DNA from: Colletotrichum lupini
Lineage: Eukaryota > Ascomycota > Sordariomycetes > Glomerellales > Glomerellaceae
Assembly (NCBI RefSeq): GCF_023278565.1
Contig: NC_064675.1
Location: 7,812,001-7,876,000, forward strand
Reading direction: 5' to 3'
DNA: 64,000 nucleotides
Numbering within the stretch: the stretch's first letter is position 1; each line of letters begins with the position of its first letter. Below, piece by piece: positions 35,471-49,400 of this stretch. Made by a program: the position numbers and the translations under genes. The notes under the pieces are model-generated. The model did not search any database, had not been told where the DNA came from, and was given only the letters and a program-made list of their open reading frames with translations.

Positions 35471-36540
35471 AAGTAGAGAAATAAAATAAAATAAGGGAAA
35501 AAGGTCTATTACGTAATATAAAAGTTAAATATAAGCCGTATATAATACGATTAATATAGGGCGCGGTTAGGTAGGGCCTATATTAAAATTATTACGGGAC
35601 TAGTATAGCGCCTTACGTAATAATTTACTAACGAGCTATTTATAGGTATAAGACCCGACTTTAACTCTACCCCCTAAATATTAAATAACTACCGTAATCT
35701 TTAAACCCCTCTTATATTTAATATCGCTACCTAAATATTATTAAGCTACTATACTATAGTTTTTATAGTCTTATTATATACTATATTTATTAATCTCGCT
35801 ATCTAAATAGCGCTTAGCTACTATAATCCCTTAGGTGTTTAGTTATATACTTACCTATTTTTATATATTTAGTATTTATAATTATATAAATTACTATAGC
35901 GCGAAGAGCCGGCGCGCTTAATAAATAATAATATAACACTACGTAAGTTTTATAAATAAATAATAATTAAAATAACGGAGTAGCTCTATCTATTCCGGTA
36001 TATAGCGTTTAAGTTAAAATAGTATTATTTCTTTTCGTTTTATAAAAGTCCCCGGGTCTACTTTTTTATTTTATTAACTACTTTCCCTCCTACTATTTTA
36101 AGACTATTTAGGCTTTTACTATTTCTAACTTACTACTCAATTATTTACTAAGTAACTACGTTAACTAAGAGCTTCTTATTTTTATACTAGTCCCCGTTAC
36201 TCCCTACCTTCGCCTTTTATATATTTCTTTAAGCTATATATCTCGTATTTACTAAATTTTTAAAATTTCTTTTTTCCTTATTACTAATCTCTAACTTAAC
36301 TTAGCTAAACTTAATACCTTTATTTACTTTTATTTACTTTTATCTTTTTTCTTAGTAGAACTTTAACTTTTTCTATATATAATTTTAAAAATTTTACTTA
36401 TTATAGTAGCTCGACTACTCTCTTTTTACTTAACTACTAGCGCGCGCTCTAGTTAGTTTATTACCTCGCCCCGCTCTACTTAATTAAGTTTCTTTTTACT
36501 TTTACTTTTTTTCCCCTTCTATTTTATACTAAAATATATA

Positions 36541-36660
36541 CTCTCCTATATATATTTATATATTCTTATTTATATATATATATTAACGCGCCTATATTTA
36601 TATATATATATCTACTCTCCTATATATATTTATATATTTTTACTTATATATATATATTTA
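36541..36660. repeat. 74-bp AT-rich direct repeat, two copies
   Basis: CTCTCCTATATATATTTATA occurs at 36541 and again at 36615, each followed by similar runs of TATATA. Confidence 0.7.
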
Positions 36661-38333
36661 CCCCTTATTATACTTTTTATTAAGAAATCTCCCGCTCGTA
36701 GTATATAAACTTATTATTATATAATATACTTTTAGCGAATTATAAATAATAATATTATTAATTAAAGCGAGTATTTCGAGGTAGAGACCTCTAAGAGTAT
36801 TAAGGTTATTAATATTATTAGCGAGGTTAGTTTCCCCCCCTCTCCTTTGCCCTAGCCGCGGTTTTTTTATTAATATCTAACTTTATTATATAATACTTAG
36901 AAAATAGATAGCTATTCGTAGATAAATACGACCTTAACCCTTAGTAAATATTAAACGTTTTTTAAGGAATAATAGAGGCTATTTCGGTTTATTAAGATAT
37001 TTTAAAGAAATAAGGTACGAATATAAAGCGGTCCGAGAATAAGGAATAAAATAATATTACTAGCGCTACGAGCGCTTTTAACGCCCCTATTTATACTTAT
37101 ACTCTTATAAAAAACGACTTCGATCTTTTTATTATAGTATCATAAAAGGTCGATCGTTTAGCGCTTATAACTATAACCGTATCCTTAGCTAAGACCCTTT
37201 ATAAAATAAATATTTATATTATTTTTAATTATAAAGAGATAATCGTTAGTATAACTAATAAAGTAATTAAGCTATTTAACGTAATTTTTAGTATATTACT
37301 ATACTATTTAAAAAAGAACCTTATAACTATAATAAAGGGGGCTCGGGGCCTAAATAGTATTATATTTAGTTTTGAGTACTAAAGTAACTCTTCAAACCCC
37401 TACGTACTCCGTAACTTAATTTAAAAAATTAACTTTATTTAGTTATATACTAACTATAGTAATATAGTAATTATCTACCTTAACTTTACTTAGGTTAAGG
37501 TATATAATAATTATTAATATTTTTTAAAGACCCTTAATTCTAACCGGGAGTCCGCCCTAAAAATAAACTTCCTAAAGGTATTTAAAGTCCTAAACGGCGG
37601 GCCCTATTACTTAGGGTAAAAAAACGAGACCGTTACCCTAAAAATACTCGAATAGTACTTAAATATCTCGGCTAACGATATTTAAAAAATTATTAAAGTT
37701 ATTAAGCTCTTATAAATCCTCGCCTCTATTTAGGAGCGTAGTAGTATTATATTCTTATTAATAAATAAAAATAAATAAGTTTACGTCTATCCCTTCTTCT
37801 TATACTTAAATAATATCTCCTTAATAACTAATTATAAACTAGTTATATTACCCTTATTAAGTACCTCTTTACTATTAAGTAAGTCATTAAGGTAGTATAT
37901 AAGTATAATAGTAGCCTATTTTATTAACTATTTAAAATACTTAATAAGCTTATTATCGGACCTATTATTAATAACGAGCGGCTTATTATTAAATAGCTAT
38001 CCGTAAAAAAGGTTCGGTATTTTAAAAAAAACTATATTAATAATATTATTAACTACGTATAATACTCCGCTATTAAGGACGGTTCTAACGAAGCTAATAT
38101 TATAAAAATAAACAATTCGGATAGTATATAAGGGACGGCTTATAGTAATTACGATATAAGTATTTCGCTAAGAATAGGGGCTTTAAAAAGAGTTTAATTA
38201 AGTTTAACATAGTTTTTAATATAAGAGTAGTACTTTAAGGATTAAGGATAAATAGTTAAGTTCTTAATTACGAATAGCTTCTTTATAAATAAAAATAATT
38301 CTTTTTATAAAATAGGTAACTTATATAGTAATA

Positions 38334-38339
<6 letters not shown>

Positions 38340-38363
<24 letters not shown>
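38340..38363. repeat. Poly(A) tract, 24 nt
   Basis: This is an uninterrupted run of 24 A residues. A less regular A-rich tract follows at about 38643-38680. It could be the fossil tail of a retroposed element on the plus strand, or simple homopolymer expansion. Confidence 0.85.
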
Positions 38364-38364
<1 letters not shown>

Positions 38365-41300
38365 AATCCCTAAGTAATACTATCCTAGCTCTTTATTATT
38401 ATTAATAAACGGTACGTATACTCTAGATCGCTTATAATTAATACGTTCTACTATAATATTACTTAGATAAGTTTATAATAGTAACTAGCCGTTTCCTATA
38501 CTTTAAATTTATTAAAATTTACTAAGTATAGTTAGGCACATTACGTTATAAGTAGGATAGATTATATAAGCGCCTATTATTTAATATTAATATATACGCT
38601 AGCTTAAATAGCTAAACTAATAATATAGTTACGATTAAAATATTAAAAAAAAAAAAAAAGAAAAAGAGAAAAAAAAAAAACCGTAACGTATACGTAGCCG
38701 CGCTCGTTTCTTAGGCTTTAAGTAATATTGTTTTTTAATAGAGCGTACGTAGTTCGAGGTCGTAGGCGTTAAATATTAATTTATTTAACGTAATAAAGTT
38801 ATATAACAGGAACTAGTATAATCGGACTATATAGGGTTCTTTATTTATAACTATAACCCTTATAATAATAAACTTATATAATAGTTAACGCTATTTCGTA
38901 ACTTATTACTATTAACTACCGGTTTTATTACTTAGCGTAACTTTATAAAATAACTTCTTTAAATACGATATTGATATAACGTAAACCCCTATAACCCCCT
39001 ATATAGTCGTTCTTTTATTTATTTTATTTATATAGTTTCTTTACCTCGGGCTACTTATTTATAAATAACTAGTTTATACGTTAGTTAACGATTTAATATA
39101 ATACGGCCTCTAGGGAATAAGGCGGGGTACGCTTTATTTATAGATCTATACTTAACGCTTTATTAATATACTAATTATATTACGGGAGGCTATTATAAAT
39201 TAGTTACGTTTTTTTAACAGTAGTCTTAGGGATCGGGTATTACTAACTAGTTAAGAAGTACTAAGGAGATTTTTTTATTAATAAATTCGCTTACTATTCT
39301 CAGGTTATTATATATATAGTATATAAACTTTAAGTCCCCTTAATAAATAGTATTATAATACGTTTAACTTACGAACTTAGCTATACTTAGCTCGTTTTAT
39401 TATAATTATAATAATAAATAAGCAGCCTTAGCTAATTAATAAGCTACTCTTATAAAGAACGAAGTCTTTTTTTATATATTTAAGGGCTTTTTTATATTAG
39501 CTTGTTATTTAGACGTGCGCAGAGGGATAGAATAGTAACTTATTTTTAAGGGCAGCGGTTACGTACTTACCCTTAGCTACGCTTTTTAACTTTATTTATT
39601 TAAAAAAGGCCTTACGTAAGAAGTTTTATTAAAAACGGGTAGTAATTAATATAATTACTAAGAGATAACTACCGGAGCGCCTATTTTAAGATCCTTATTA
39701 TAAAAAGCTCTTTACTTTTAAGCTCGCTATTAATAATAAGCTCGCTTATATTACGGGTATTATTTAAGCTCGGTATTATTAAAATAAGAGAGATTAGGTT
39801 ATATACGAGTTCGAAATAAACGAGATATAGGTACGAGGAGATTTTATTATAGTTATTATAAAAAGGAGGTTATATAAAATAAGACCTTATATATAAAATA
39901 GTAATTTAAATACTAAAAATACGTTATTAATTACTAGTATCCGTATTACTAAGAAATCGGTCCGAGCTATAAGTTAATAAAAAGTATAATCGAACTTTAT
40001 TATTTTTATATATATATAAAAATAAAAATCTAACCGTATGCTAAGTAAGTTATGATTATTATACTTAGTTAGCGAGGTTAAAATAAACTTCTAATCTAAT
40101 ATAAACGTACTTATATACTTATTATATATCTAACCACCGCCCTACTTCGTCCGCTTCTAGCCGACCTTAAAGTACTTATTTAATAGATTGCTAAACTACC
40201 GTATTTACTTAATATATACGTATTTTATATTCTCTTATAGGCCGGCTAACTATATACGGCTCTTAGAAATAGTAGCCCTACTTACCGCCTTACCTAGCCC
40301 TATTTTAGAAGCTTATAAAATATTCTTTTCTTATTTATATCTACCTAATTCCGTAGTATTTTTTAACTTTTACTTTCTTCTTTTATATAATAAACTCGCT
40401 CACTCTTTTATATATATATAAAAAAGTCCTTAATCCTTATAATATAAACTTTAACGTTGCTAAAAAGCTTATTATAAGTATAAGTACTAAGGCTTCTCTT
40501 TTTAAAAAATAGAACGGCGTATAAGTTATATATTCGCTTTTTCCCTCTTATTCCCGTTTCTTTTATAGTATTAACTATATAATAAGCTATATATAAAAAG
40601 ATTTATTTTAAAATAGTAGCTAAGGGTCTTATTAAGAAATAAATAGCTAATTTATTTTAATAAAATAAGTCCTTAAACCCCGAGTCCTTATTAAACGCTA
40701 TATTAGCTAATTTTAAAACCTACTAGCCCTATACGGCGCCTTTAATAGCTTTAAGGACGAGGGCTAAAATAAGTCTAGCTCCGAGTCTAATAGCTTTAAT
40801 ACGGATCCTAGCTAAGAGCTCCCTAGTTATACGTCTCTTTTTACTTATAAAGGTAAAAAAACTATTATAAATACTCTACTTAAAAACTTCGTTATCGCAT
40901 ACCCCAAGTTAGTTTTTAAGCTTAAGTATAAAGCTTTAAGTATATATTTACTTACGTAATCGTAGACTTTACGCTCTTAAATTACTAACTAACCTCGATA
41001 TATAAACTTAAATCTTACTAAATATCTTAGTTTTAATAAAGTAATAAAAAAATAAGTACCTAAGTAAAGCCTTAGTATAAACTTAAGGGAGGCTAAGGGT
41101 AGTTAGGAAAGGGGTTTAGCTATAATAATATATTAGTAAAGAGCTTTTTAAATAAATTATAAAGGACGGATGCGGGGTAGCGGTATTCTTAATTATTATA
41201 TATATAAAGCTTATAGCTACCTCGTCTTAAAAAACCTAGTATTACGTATTTAAGTAATAATTAATTAATTATAATAATAACATTCTACTCCGCCCTAAGT

Positions 41301-42659
41301 ATAGTATCCGCTTACTAATCTCGTCTCTTTATGTACTTATTTATTTTTTATAAAATAGTTATATTTTATTATGCCGCGGTAATTTTATTTATTTATATTA
41401 CGTTTGCGCGCTTTAAACTAAATAAAAAGGTCCGTCCCTATGAATATATAAGTATCCGTAGTTTAGTTAATTTTATTACGTAACGGGATTTAATAATTAA
41501 TTAAACTTATTATAACTAAGTATTAATAAATTAGTATACGGTTTATAAGTACGGCGTATTAAAAGAATTAAGCTCGAGGGGGATATATATATTTACGGGA
41601 CGGCGGACGGTTTTACGTATATTTAACTTTATATTAATATATAACCGCTACTCCTAATTATAAATATAAAATCTTATTATAATATATTGCGTTTCTAACT
41701 CTCTTATTATAATATACTCTAGTTCTTAACTAATATACCGTTCTTAATATTATATTCCCTAAACTATCCCCTATTATTATTATAATTAGTAAATATAACG
41801 TTTATTACTAAGCCCGCTATCAAGGTATATTTCTATCCGTTTACTAAGCCTATCGGCCCTAAGTACGTAGTTTACTTATACGTTTTTATAATATTAACTA
41901 AATATTATTTTTAAAATATAGCCGCGTCCGGACGCTATATTAATAAGGATATTACGTAAATAACTACTAACGGTATAACTAACTAAGCTACTTAATATTT
42001 ATATATAGTACTAACTTTATTAACTATTTATTATACCTAGGGCGACGTTATTATTAATAGCTAGATTAAAGATGAAGAGGAAGAGAGTAAAGAAGAGAAA
42101 GAGCCGGCCCCTTTTTATAAGTTTTTTAAAGTTATTTTTTTAATTATTAAGTTCTTAACCCCTCGTAAGGGTAGTAAAACTCTTATTACTGCGCACTACT
42201 TTTTTAATAAGAAGCGTAATATATTTTAGTTATATTATTAAGTATAGTACTTTACGAGCTATAATATATATTAATTTATAATTACTAGCCTAGTATACTA
42301 AGACTACCTAGGAGGGAACTCCTATTAAGAAGCGTTATAGTTAAGTAGTTACGTTTCGATATTAATTAAAAGTTATATTATAATACGCTAATATACTTTA
42401 TTTTATAGATTAATTTAATAATATAAACGATAGGTCTTAATAAGATTCGTAATAATATAGCGTCCGCTCTTAAGTTTAGCTCGTGAAATGCTAATATTAT
42501 AAAATTAATATAACTTATAATATGCCTACGTAAACGTATATATAAACTCCTATTTTATTATTTACTTATTAGTTTAATTATAACGATCGCTAGTTAGATT
42601 TTATAATAACGAAGTTTACCTCTCGGTTTTAACGAGTTTAATAATTCTTTTTCTTTAAC

Positions 42660-42799
42660 TTTTATATTCTTTTTTATTTAGCCCTTTTTTCTTTTTTTCT
42701 ATTATACTCTCTTTTCTTTTCTTTTTTTTATTATCTCTTTTTTTTTTTTTTTTTTTTTTTTTAAAATTACGGTTTTTTTTACCCTTAAAAAAAATTTTG

Positions 42800-42878
<79 letters not shown>

Positions 42879-42985
42879 GTTTTTTTTATTTTTTTTTTTT
42901 TTTGGCTCTTTTTTTCTTTTTTTTTTTATTATCTTTTTTTTTACTCTTTTATTATTATTTTTTTTCCTTTTTATTTTTTTTTATG
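42660..42985. repeat. Pyrimidine/poly(T) region with a 74-nt T run
   Basis: This 325-bp stretch is almost pure T with sparse C, A and G. It includes an uninterrupted T run at 42804-42877. The apparent phenylalanine-rich frame here is a product of TTT repetition, not a gene. Homopolymers this long are often mis-sized in assemblies. Confidence 0.9.
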
Positions 42986-43391
42986 TTTAAATAATAGTTT
43001 AGATTAGCTTAGCTTAGTTATATAGGAGTTAGCGTAGGGGTCCCGCCCGGCCCGCCTTTTTTTACTATACTTTATATAATTAAGTTACGTTTTAAATACG
43101 TATTAAATAATACTAACTTAGTAACGGAAGCGCCCGGTATATAAATACGGAGCGTATATTAATAAAAGCTTAACGCTTTTTTCTATTAATACTAATTATT
43201 TAAATAGAACCTTTAACTATAAGTAATTAGTAATATAAATAATAAAGCTTATTATATTTTATAATTAGAAAAAAAGAAAATTAATTCGAAGTAATAAACT
43301 AATATTTAATATTAAATAATTATATAGCTATATGTTTATTAAATATTTATATAACGCGAGTCGTACCGTCGTCCCTTTTCTTACGTTTAAG

Positions 43392-43820
43392 TTCTATTAT
43401 AACGGCCGGGTATTTTATATCTAAATTCTTTTAAAATATTAACGACGCGGCTTATTTAGTAAGCCGTATAGGTAATTTAAAAAAATAGCGGCTACTTAAC
43501 TTTACGTAAACTAACCGGCCCTGGGATATATCTAATTATAATTCTATTATAAGGGCTAGGTATTTTATATCTAAATTTTTTTAAAATGCTAATAGGGCGG
43601 CTTGTTAAATAAGCTATATAAATAGTCTAAATTACTAACCGCCGCTCGACTTTACGTAAGCTTACTCTTTAATAAAAAGAATTAAATTCTATCGTAATAG
43701 CTAGGTATTTTATATTTAAATCTTTTTAAAATACTAACGACGCGGCCTATTTTATAATCCGTATAAATAATTTAAAGAGTAATAACGGCCGCTTAACTTT
43801 ACATAAACTTACCTAAGCTC
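43392..43820. repeat. About 147-bp tandem repeat, three copies
   Basis: TTCTATTATAACGGCCGGGT and its variants start at 43392, 43542 and 43687. Each is followed by GTATTTTATATCTAAA, a GC-richer middle (ACGACGCGGC) and CTTTACGTAA. Copies differ mainly by C/T and G/A changes, consistent with RIP acting on a tandem duplication. Confidence 0.85.
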
Positions 43821-45992
43821 TTAATATATATTACTTAATAAAACGGATTATAATAGTACCGTTCTAAAGTATATAAACTTTTTTAATTACCTAGTCTATT
43901 AGTATTTTAATAAAGATCTTTTTTGAATTAAGTATAATTTTTATAATAAGCGTAATAAGAAGACTATAGATCTTAGCCCCTACTCGAGCTCGGTTATAAT
44001 ATAAACGTCGTTAATATAGCATTTAAAAAAAAAATTAAGCTATTATATCTCTTCGTTAAGGACTTTAGACTTTTTAAGTACTTATAATTATAAATAGTAG
44101 GGCTTAAGCCTACTAGATATTATTAAAATCTTAAAACTAGTACGCTAGTAAAATAAGAATAATAAAATAATACGCACGCCGTTTAATATTTTTAAGCGTT
44201 TAAAAAAGCTAGTAAAGCTTCGATTCTACTCTAAGTACTATAATAAAGAGAACTAAAATAAGTCCTATATTATTAAGGCGTTTATATATAACCTAACTTA
44301 TAATAATAGCGGTACTACTATTAAAAATAACGTCTTTACGAATAATAATAAGAAAATAAATATTACGAAGTACTTCGAAAAGGCCTCTAGTTATAAAGTT
44401 TAGTTCCGTAACTAGCCCGTTATTAAAACCGTAAAAGCGGGCTTCTTTTTTATAAAAGTTTATATAATCGCTACTACGTAGCGTTAAAATTATAAACTTA
44501 ACCCTAAATAAACCTCGGTAATAATTAAAGCTACTATTACTTATCCTACTTAGTATAAAGCGAATATTATTAAAGTAAAGAACTAGTTAATATAAAAAGA
44601 GGACCCCTATCTCTACTAGTATAGTATCCTTTTTAAAAACTAAATAGTTAAAACTATAAGTAGCCTACTTAAGCCCCCGAAAATTGAATACGCTAATAAT
44701 ATAGCTAGCCCCGTCTTCTCTAGTCGCTAGGACTTACGTAATAAGAAGTTTTAAATTCCCAACCGTACTCCTCTCGCGTCCTAAAGTATCGTAATTTTTA
44801 AAAACTTAACTAATAAAGCTAGTACTTAGGCCTTTATATAAATATATAAGCAGACTTATACTAGCTATAAAAGTAAGATTATTAAAAATACCGTTATAAT
44901 TAATAGCGAGGCCCGTAATAGTAATATTACTAAAGTAATTACTAGGGTATATACTTAGATTAAAGCGAAAATTAATACTATTCCGTAGCTACTCTTTTAT
45001 ATCTTATAGTTTAATAACGTCGGCTTTTACGAGCGAATTAAGAAGTCCGCCGATTATTAATTCGGGTTACTTACTTAATACGTTCTTTTATATTATATTA
45101 TTAAAAACTAGGCCTAGTACTATTTTAATATAGTTATAAAAGTTAATACGAAGCTTAGAAGCGTTACTTACCGTATCCCTTATCCTTCCGGTCCTTTTAA
45201 TAATATTCCTTTTTTTAAAAAAGTTATTATAATAATTAGAGTAGACGTTTCTTACGTAACTCTTAGAATCGACGCCCTTAATAATAGCAATAATTATATT
45301 AATAAATACTAATGCTATTTTTTACTTAGCTATTATTAAAACTAACGGCTATTATATTAAAAAGCTCTTTTTAATTAGTACCCGTACTTTCCTTAGTTAT
45401 TTTATACTTACTTAGTATAAGTATATAGGCTAACCCGCGCCTCTTCCCTATATTAAGTTAAAAGACCCCTCCTAGCTTACCCCCTTTTAACCTACCCTAT
45501 TTTAATAAGGCTATAATAAAACCTACTACTTTTTATTATATACTTAACTAGCTAAATTATATATAAAAAATAAAATATTAACTAAATTTTAAAAATATAG
45601 AATTTTTATAACTATAAACTAGTTTTTTATTACGTAGTAATACTAGTTTATATAATAAAAAGTAGTATTTAAAATATAAATAGTTTAGGTAATTCTTTAA
45701 TATATAAGCTAAATTAAATCTATATTAAACTTATTAGTATATTATTTTCTAAATATATCTTTTTATAATTAATATAATCCTTTTTGCTTTATAATATTAA
45801 GTTAAAACTTACTTATAATAAATCTTATATAGGGGAACCTAAACCAAGTATTCCTAAATAAATAAACGTAATATAAATATATATAATAAAGTTAAATATG
45901 TATAATATAAATATTTAATAGAGTAAATATTATATAATAAAAATCTAATATAGAATATATTTAGTTAATATAATTTAATAGCTATAGTTAAG

Positions 45993-46480
45993 TAATAATA
46001 CTAATAATACTAATAATACTAATATAAATAATAATACTAATACTAATACTAATACTAATACTAATATAAATAATATAAATAATATGAATAATATAAATAA
46101 AATAAATAAAATAAATAATATAAATAATATAAATAATATGAATAATATAAATAATATAGATAATATAAATAATATAAATAATATGAATAATATAAATAAT
46201 ATAAATAATATAAATAATATAAATAATATAAATAATATAAATAATATAAATAATATAAATAATATAAATAATATAAATAATATAAATAATATAAATAATA
46301 TAAATAATATAAATAATATAAATAATATAAATAATATAAATAATATAAATAATATAAATAATATAAATAATATAAATAATATAAATAATATAAATAATAT
46401 AAATAATATAAATAATATAAATAATATAAATAATATAAATAATATAAATAATATAAATAATATAAATAATATAAATAAAG
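45993..46480. repeat. 9-bp (AATAATATA)n minisatellite with flanking (AATACT)n
   Basis: A short ACTAAT-type stretch (about 45993-46062) passes into a long array of the 9-mer AATAATATA. From about 46180 to 46480 it is essentially perfect, roughly 33 copies. Earlier units carry variants such as AATATGAAT. The open frame across it, repeating Asn-Asn-Ile, is a consequence of a period divisible by three that contains no stop. Confidence 0.95.
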
Positions 46481-49400
46481 TCTATTTATCTTTTAGAATG
46501 TTTTAATATATATTAGTTATTTATATATAAACACTACCTCATATCTTTTTAATTTTAGTTTTAAATTAATAAAGCTACTTTTATTATTACAATTACGTAA
46601 TATAAAACTTATTTATATATAACTAATTTTACTCTTCATATTTAAATACTATATATAATATATAAATATAAAAAAGTAGATTTATTAAGCTTATTATGAA
46701 AAGTTAAAGATTTAGTATAAACGGGTATAAAAAGGGGGCTAAAAAGGGCTATTTTAACTTATATACTTCCGTAATAGCGTCTCTACGGGCTAGTACTTAT
46801 AAGTATTAGAATACGAGGTAATAATAATAATAAATACTATTAAGAATATCTATCCTACCGCTAAATAGCCTAAGTAAATAGTTATTATAATTATAAAGCG
46901 CTATTATATTTAATTCTTCCCCTAGAATAGAAATAAGAACGGTAACCCCCTCTTTAAAACTATACTTAAAAAGGAGATCTATTACCCTTTTTAATAAGAC
47001 TTCTATATATACTCGTACGTAGCTATTTAGGGAACTACTCGCCCTATATACTATACTATTTTAATAAACGAGACTAAAATAAGTATAAATAATTTTTAAT
47101 AATAAAGTTAAAGTAATAATTAATAACTCTTTATTATTTTAAAAATAGAGTTAAGTAGCTACCCTAGCCTCTTTTATAATAACGCTATATTAAAATATAA
47201 AGTATAAATTCGTCTTATATTAAATAAATTCTTAATATAGGGCTATATTTTATAAGCGCGCGAGGGTACTACGGTTATGAGCTTATTATAAATAACTATA
47301 AATTATTAATAAATAAACGGGTACTAGGTTTCTAAATAAATTTAACTTATAGATCTACGTACGAATAGTGGGTTATTAATTAATATTATTACTAAAGTTA
47401 GTTAGGGTAATTAATTTAATAAGGAGTATTTTTTTATTAGCGCCCTCGTTATGCTTAGCCTTAAACTTATTAAAGCTTACGTTAGAGTTAGAGCCCGAGT
47501 TATTAAAAATAACGATAGTAATACGAACCTAAGTATAAGTAGCCTTAATAGCTATATAAATAGTTAATATTATAAAAGAATAACTAGCCTAGCCCGTAAT
47601 AAATATATTAGAGTTACTTAAAATTTTATAATTTATAAAAATAGTACCGTTCTTTAATATTTTTAAAAAAAAAAACTTAATAAAAAAGTCCTATAAAAAG
47701 TATATAGTTAGTAGTTTAATTAACTAAGAGCCGTTATTAAGCTTAGAAACTAAGGTAAGTAAAGGCTATAATAAATCTTATTTTAATACGGACGTTAAAC
47801 GGGTTAATTATAGTTTTACGGACCGACTCTTTTATAATAATTATAAACCTAATTTTATTTTATTATAACTTTATAACGTTTTTAATTAAGTTCTTTAATA
47901 TAACTAATTTCTAAAGGGCAACGCGCTTAGCTATAATACTAATCTTTAGTAGGGGGATATCCGAGCTATTTATAAAAAGCAATATAATAATATAATCCGG
48001 GGTTAGGTATAGGCGTTTATATTAGGGATATATATATTTAAATAAAAAAGCGATATAAAGGAAAGTAGTAAATACGAGATTACTTAGTACGCAAAAAAAA
48101 ACAAAAAATAATATATATATATATATATATTAGAAATAAAGAGGGTGCGCAAAGGGATTATTTAAAAAATTAAAATATAATTAAATATATTATAAGAAGA
48201 AGAGGATAAATACTATTATAAAAATATTAAATATAACTACAGCCCTACCGTTTATTAATAGTTTTTTTATAACGGCCTCGTATTACGATTTACTAATTAT
48301 ATAACTATATAATAACGGTTAATAGTTACGTTTTAGTATTTACTTATTAAAGTAAGAATAGATACTACTTAAGCCCGACTCCCTACTTAGCAGTATTATA
48401 AGATTATATAACTACCCGGCTATATACTATACTAGGCTATTATTCTATAGCTTTTTTATTAATATTATAAATAATACGTAAGATTATATAAAAAAATACG
48501 TATCTCGACCTTAATATATAATACTATATAGAGAATATAGATAACGACTATATTAAGTACCTATTTTATACTCTCAACCTAGACTTATAATTATAAGTCT
48601 AATAAAACTAGTACTTAAAAACTTATTATAGTTAAAAAGCATTCCCGTAGAGCGTCTTTAAGTATATTATACGTATTTAATATAAAACCGCGTTTTTTAA
48701 TAAAATAACGGCGCCGTTTTAACGTAATAGCCCGGTATTTAAAAAAAAAAGGCTACTACGTTCTCTACGTTTAACTAGGAGTACTAAGTAATACTATAAT
48801 TACCCCGGTAATAATATACTCCTCCCGTAACGAATCCCGAACTAGTTTAGTATTTATAAAAGCGTATATAACGGGAGTAACTCTTAAATAAAGCCGTTTA
48901 TTTATATTAAATAACTTAGAGCTCTAGGGGTATACGCTTTATTTATAAAAAAAGAGCTCGCGTACTTTACGACGTTCTCTAGTTTTAATATAACGGACTT
49001 AAAGGTTTAGTTTATACTTATACTAATTTTTAAAATCGTTTTAATAATTTATAAAATAATAGTTTAGTATTAAATTTTAGTATAAAAGCTATAGTACGTT
49101 AGTACGCTAGGCCCGGCGGTCTTATAGTTTTTAAATTAAAAAAAGACGAACTTAAATATCTATTATAAAAAGTAATAAAGGGCCCCGCTACCTTACGTAA
49201 TATAAAATATAAATAGTATCTTAGTATCCTATATTATCCTTTAGAACGTATTTATTAAAATATTAAAGAAATTAAAAATAACTAGTTTTGTTTTTAATAT
49301 TACCTTTCCTTAGCCGGGTTTATATTTTATATTTCTTTATACTTTTATTATTTTAATTACTAAGTACTACTCTTTAACCTAAAGCTTAATATCGTTATTT

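Noticed and set aside
40188..40421. 77-codon frame with hydrophobic residues
   Set aside because: An isolated frame in RIP-decayed DNA; the composition explains the Leu/Ile/Phe/Tyr content.
42797..42994. Phenylalanine-rich 65-codon frame
   Set aside because: This is translation of a poly(T) tract.
44254..45078. Possible 275-codon fossil frame with mixed amino-acid content
   Set aside because: It contains about 21 TAA/TAG stops, close to what the base composition would give by chance, so it is not distinguishable from noise.
46084..46506. 140-codon Asn/Ile frame
   Set aside because: This is translation of a 9-bp minisatellite; the period of nine keeps one stop-free frame automatically.
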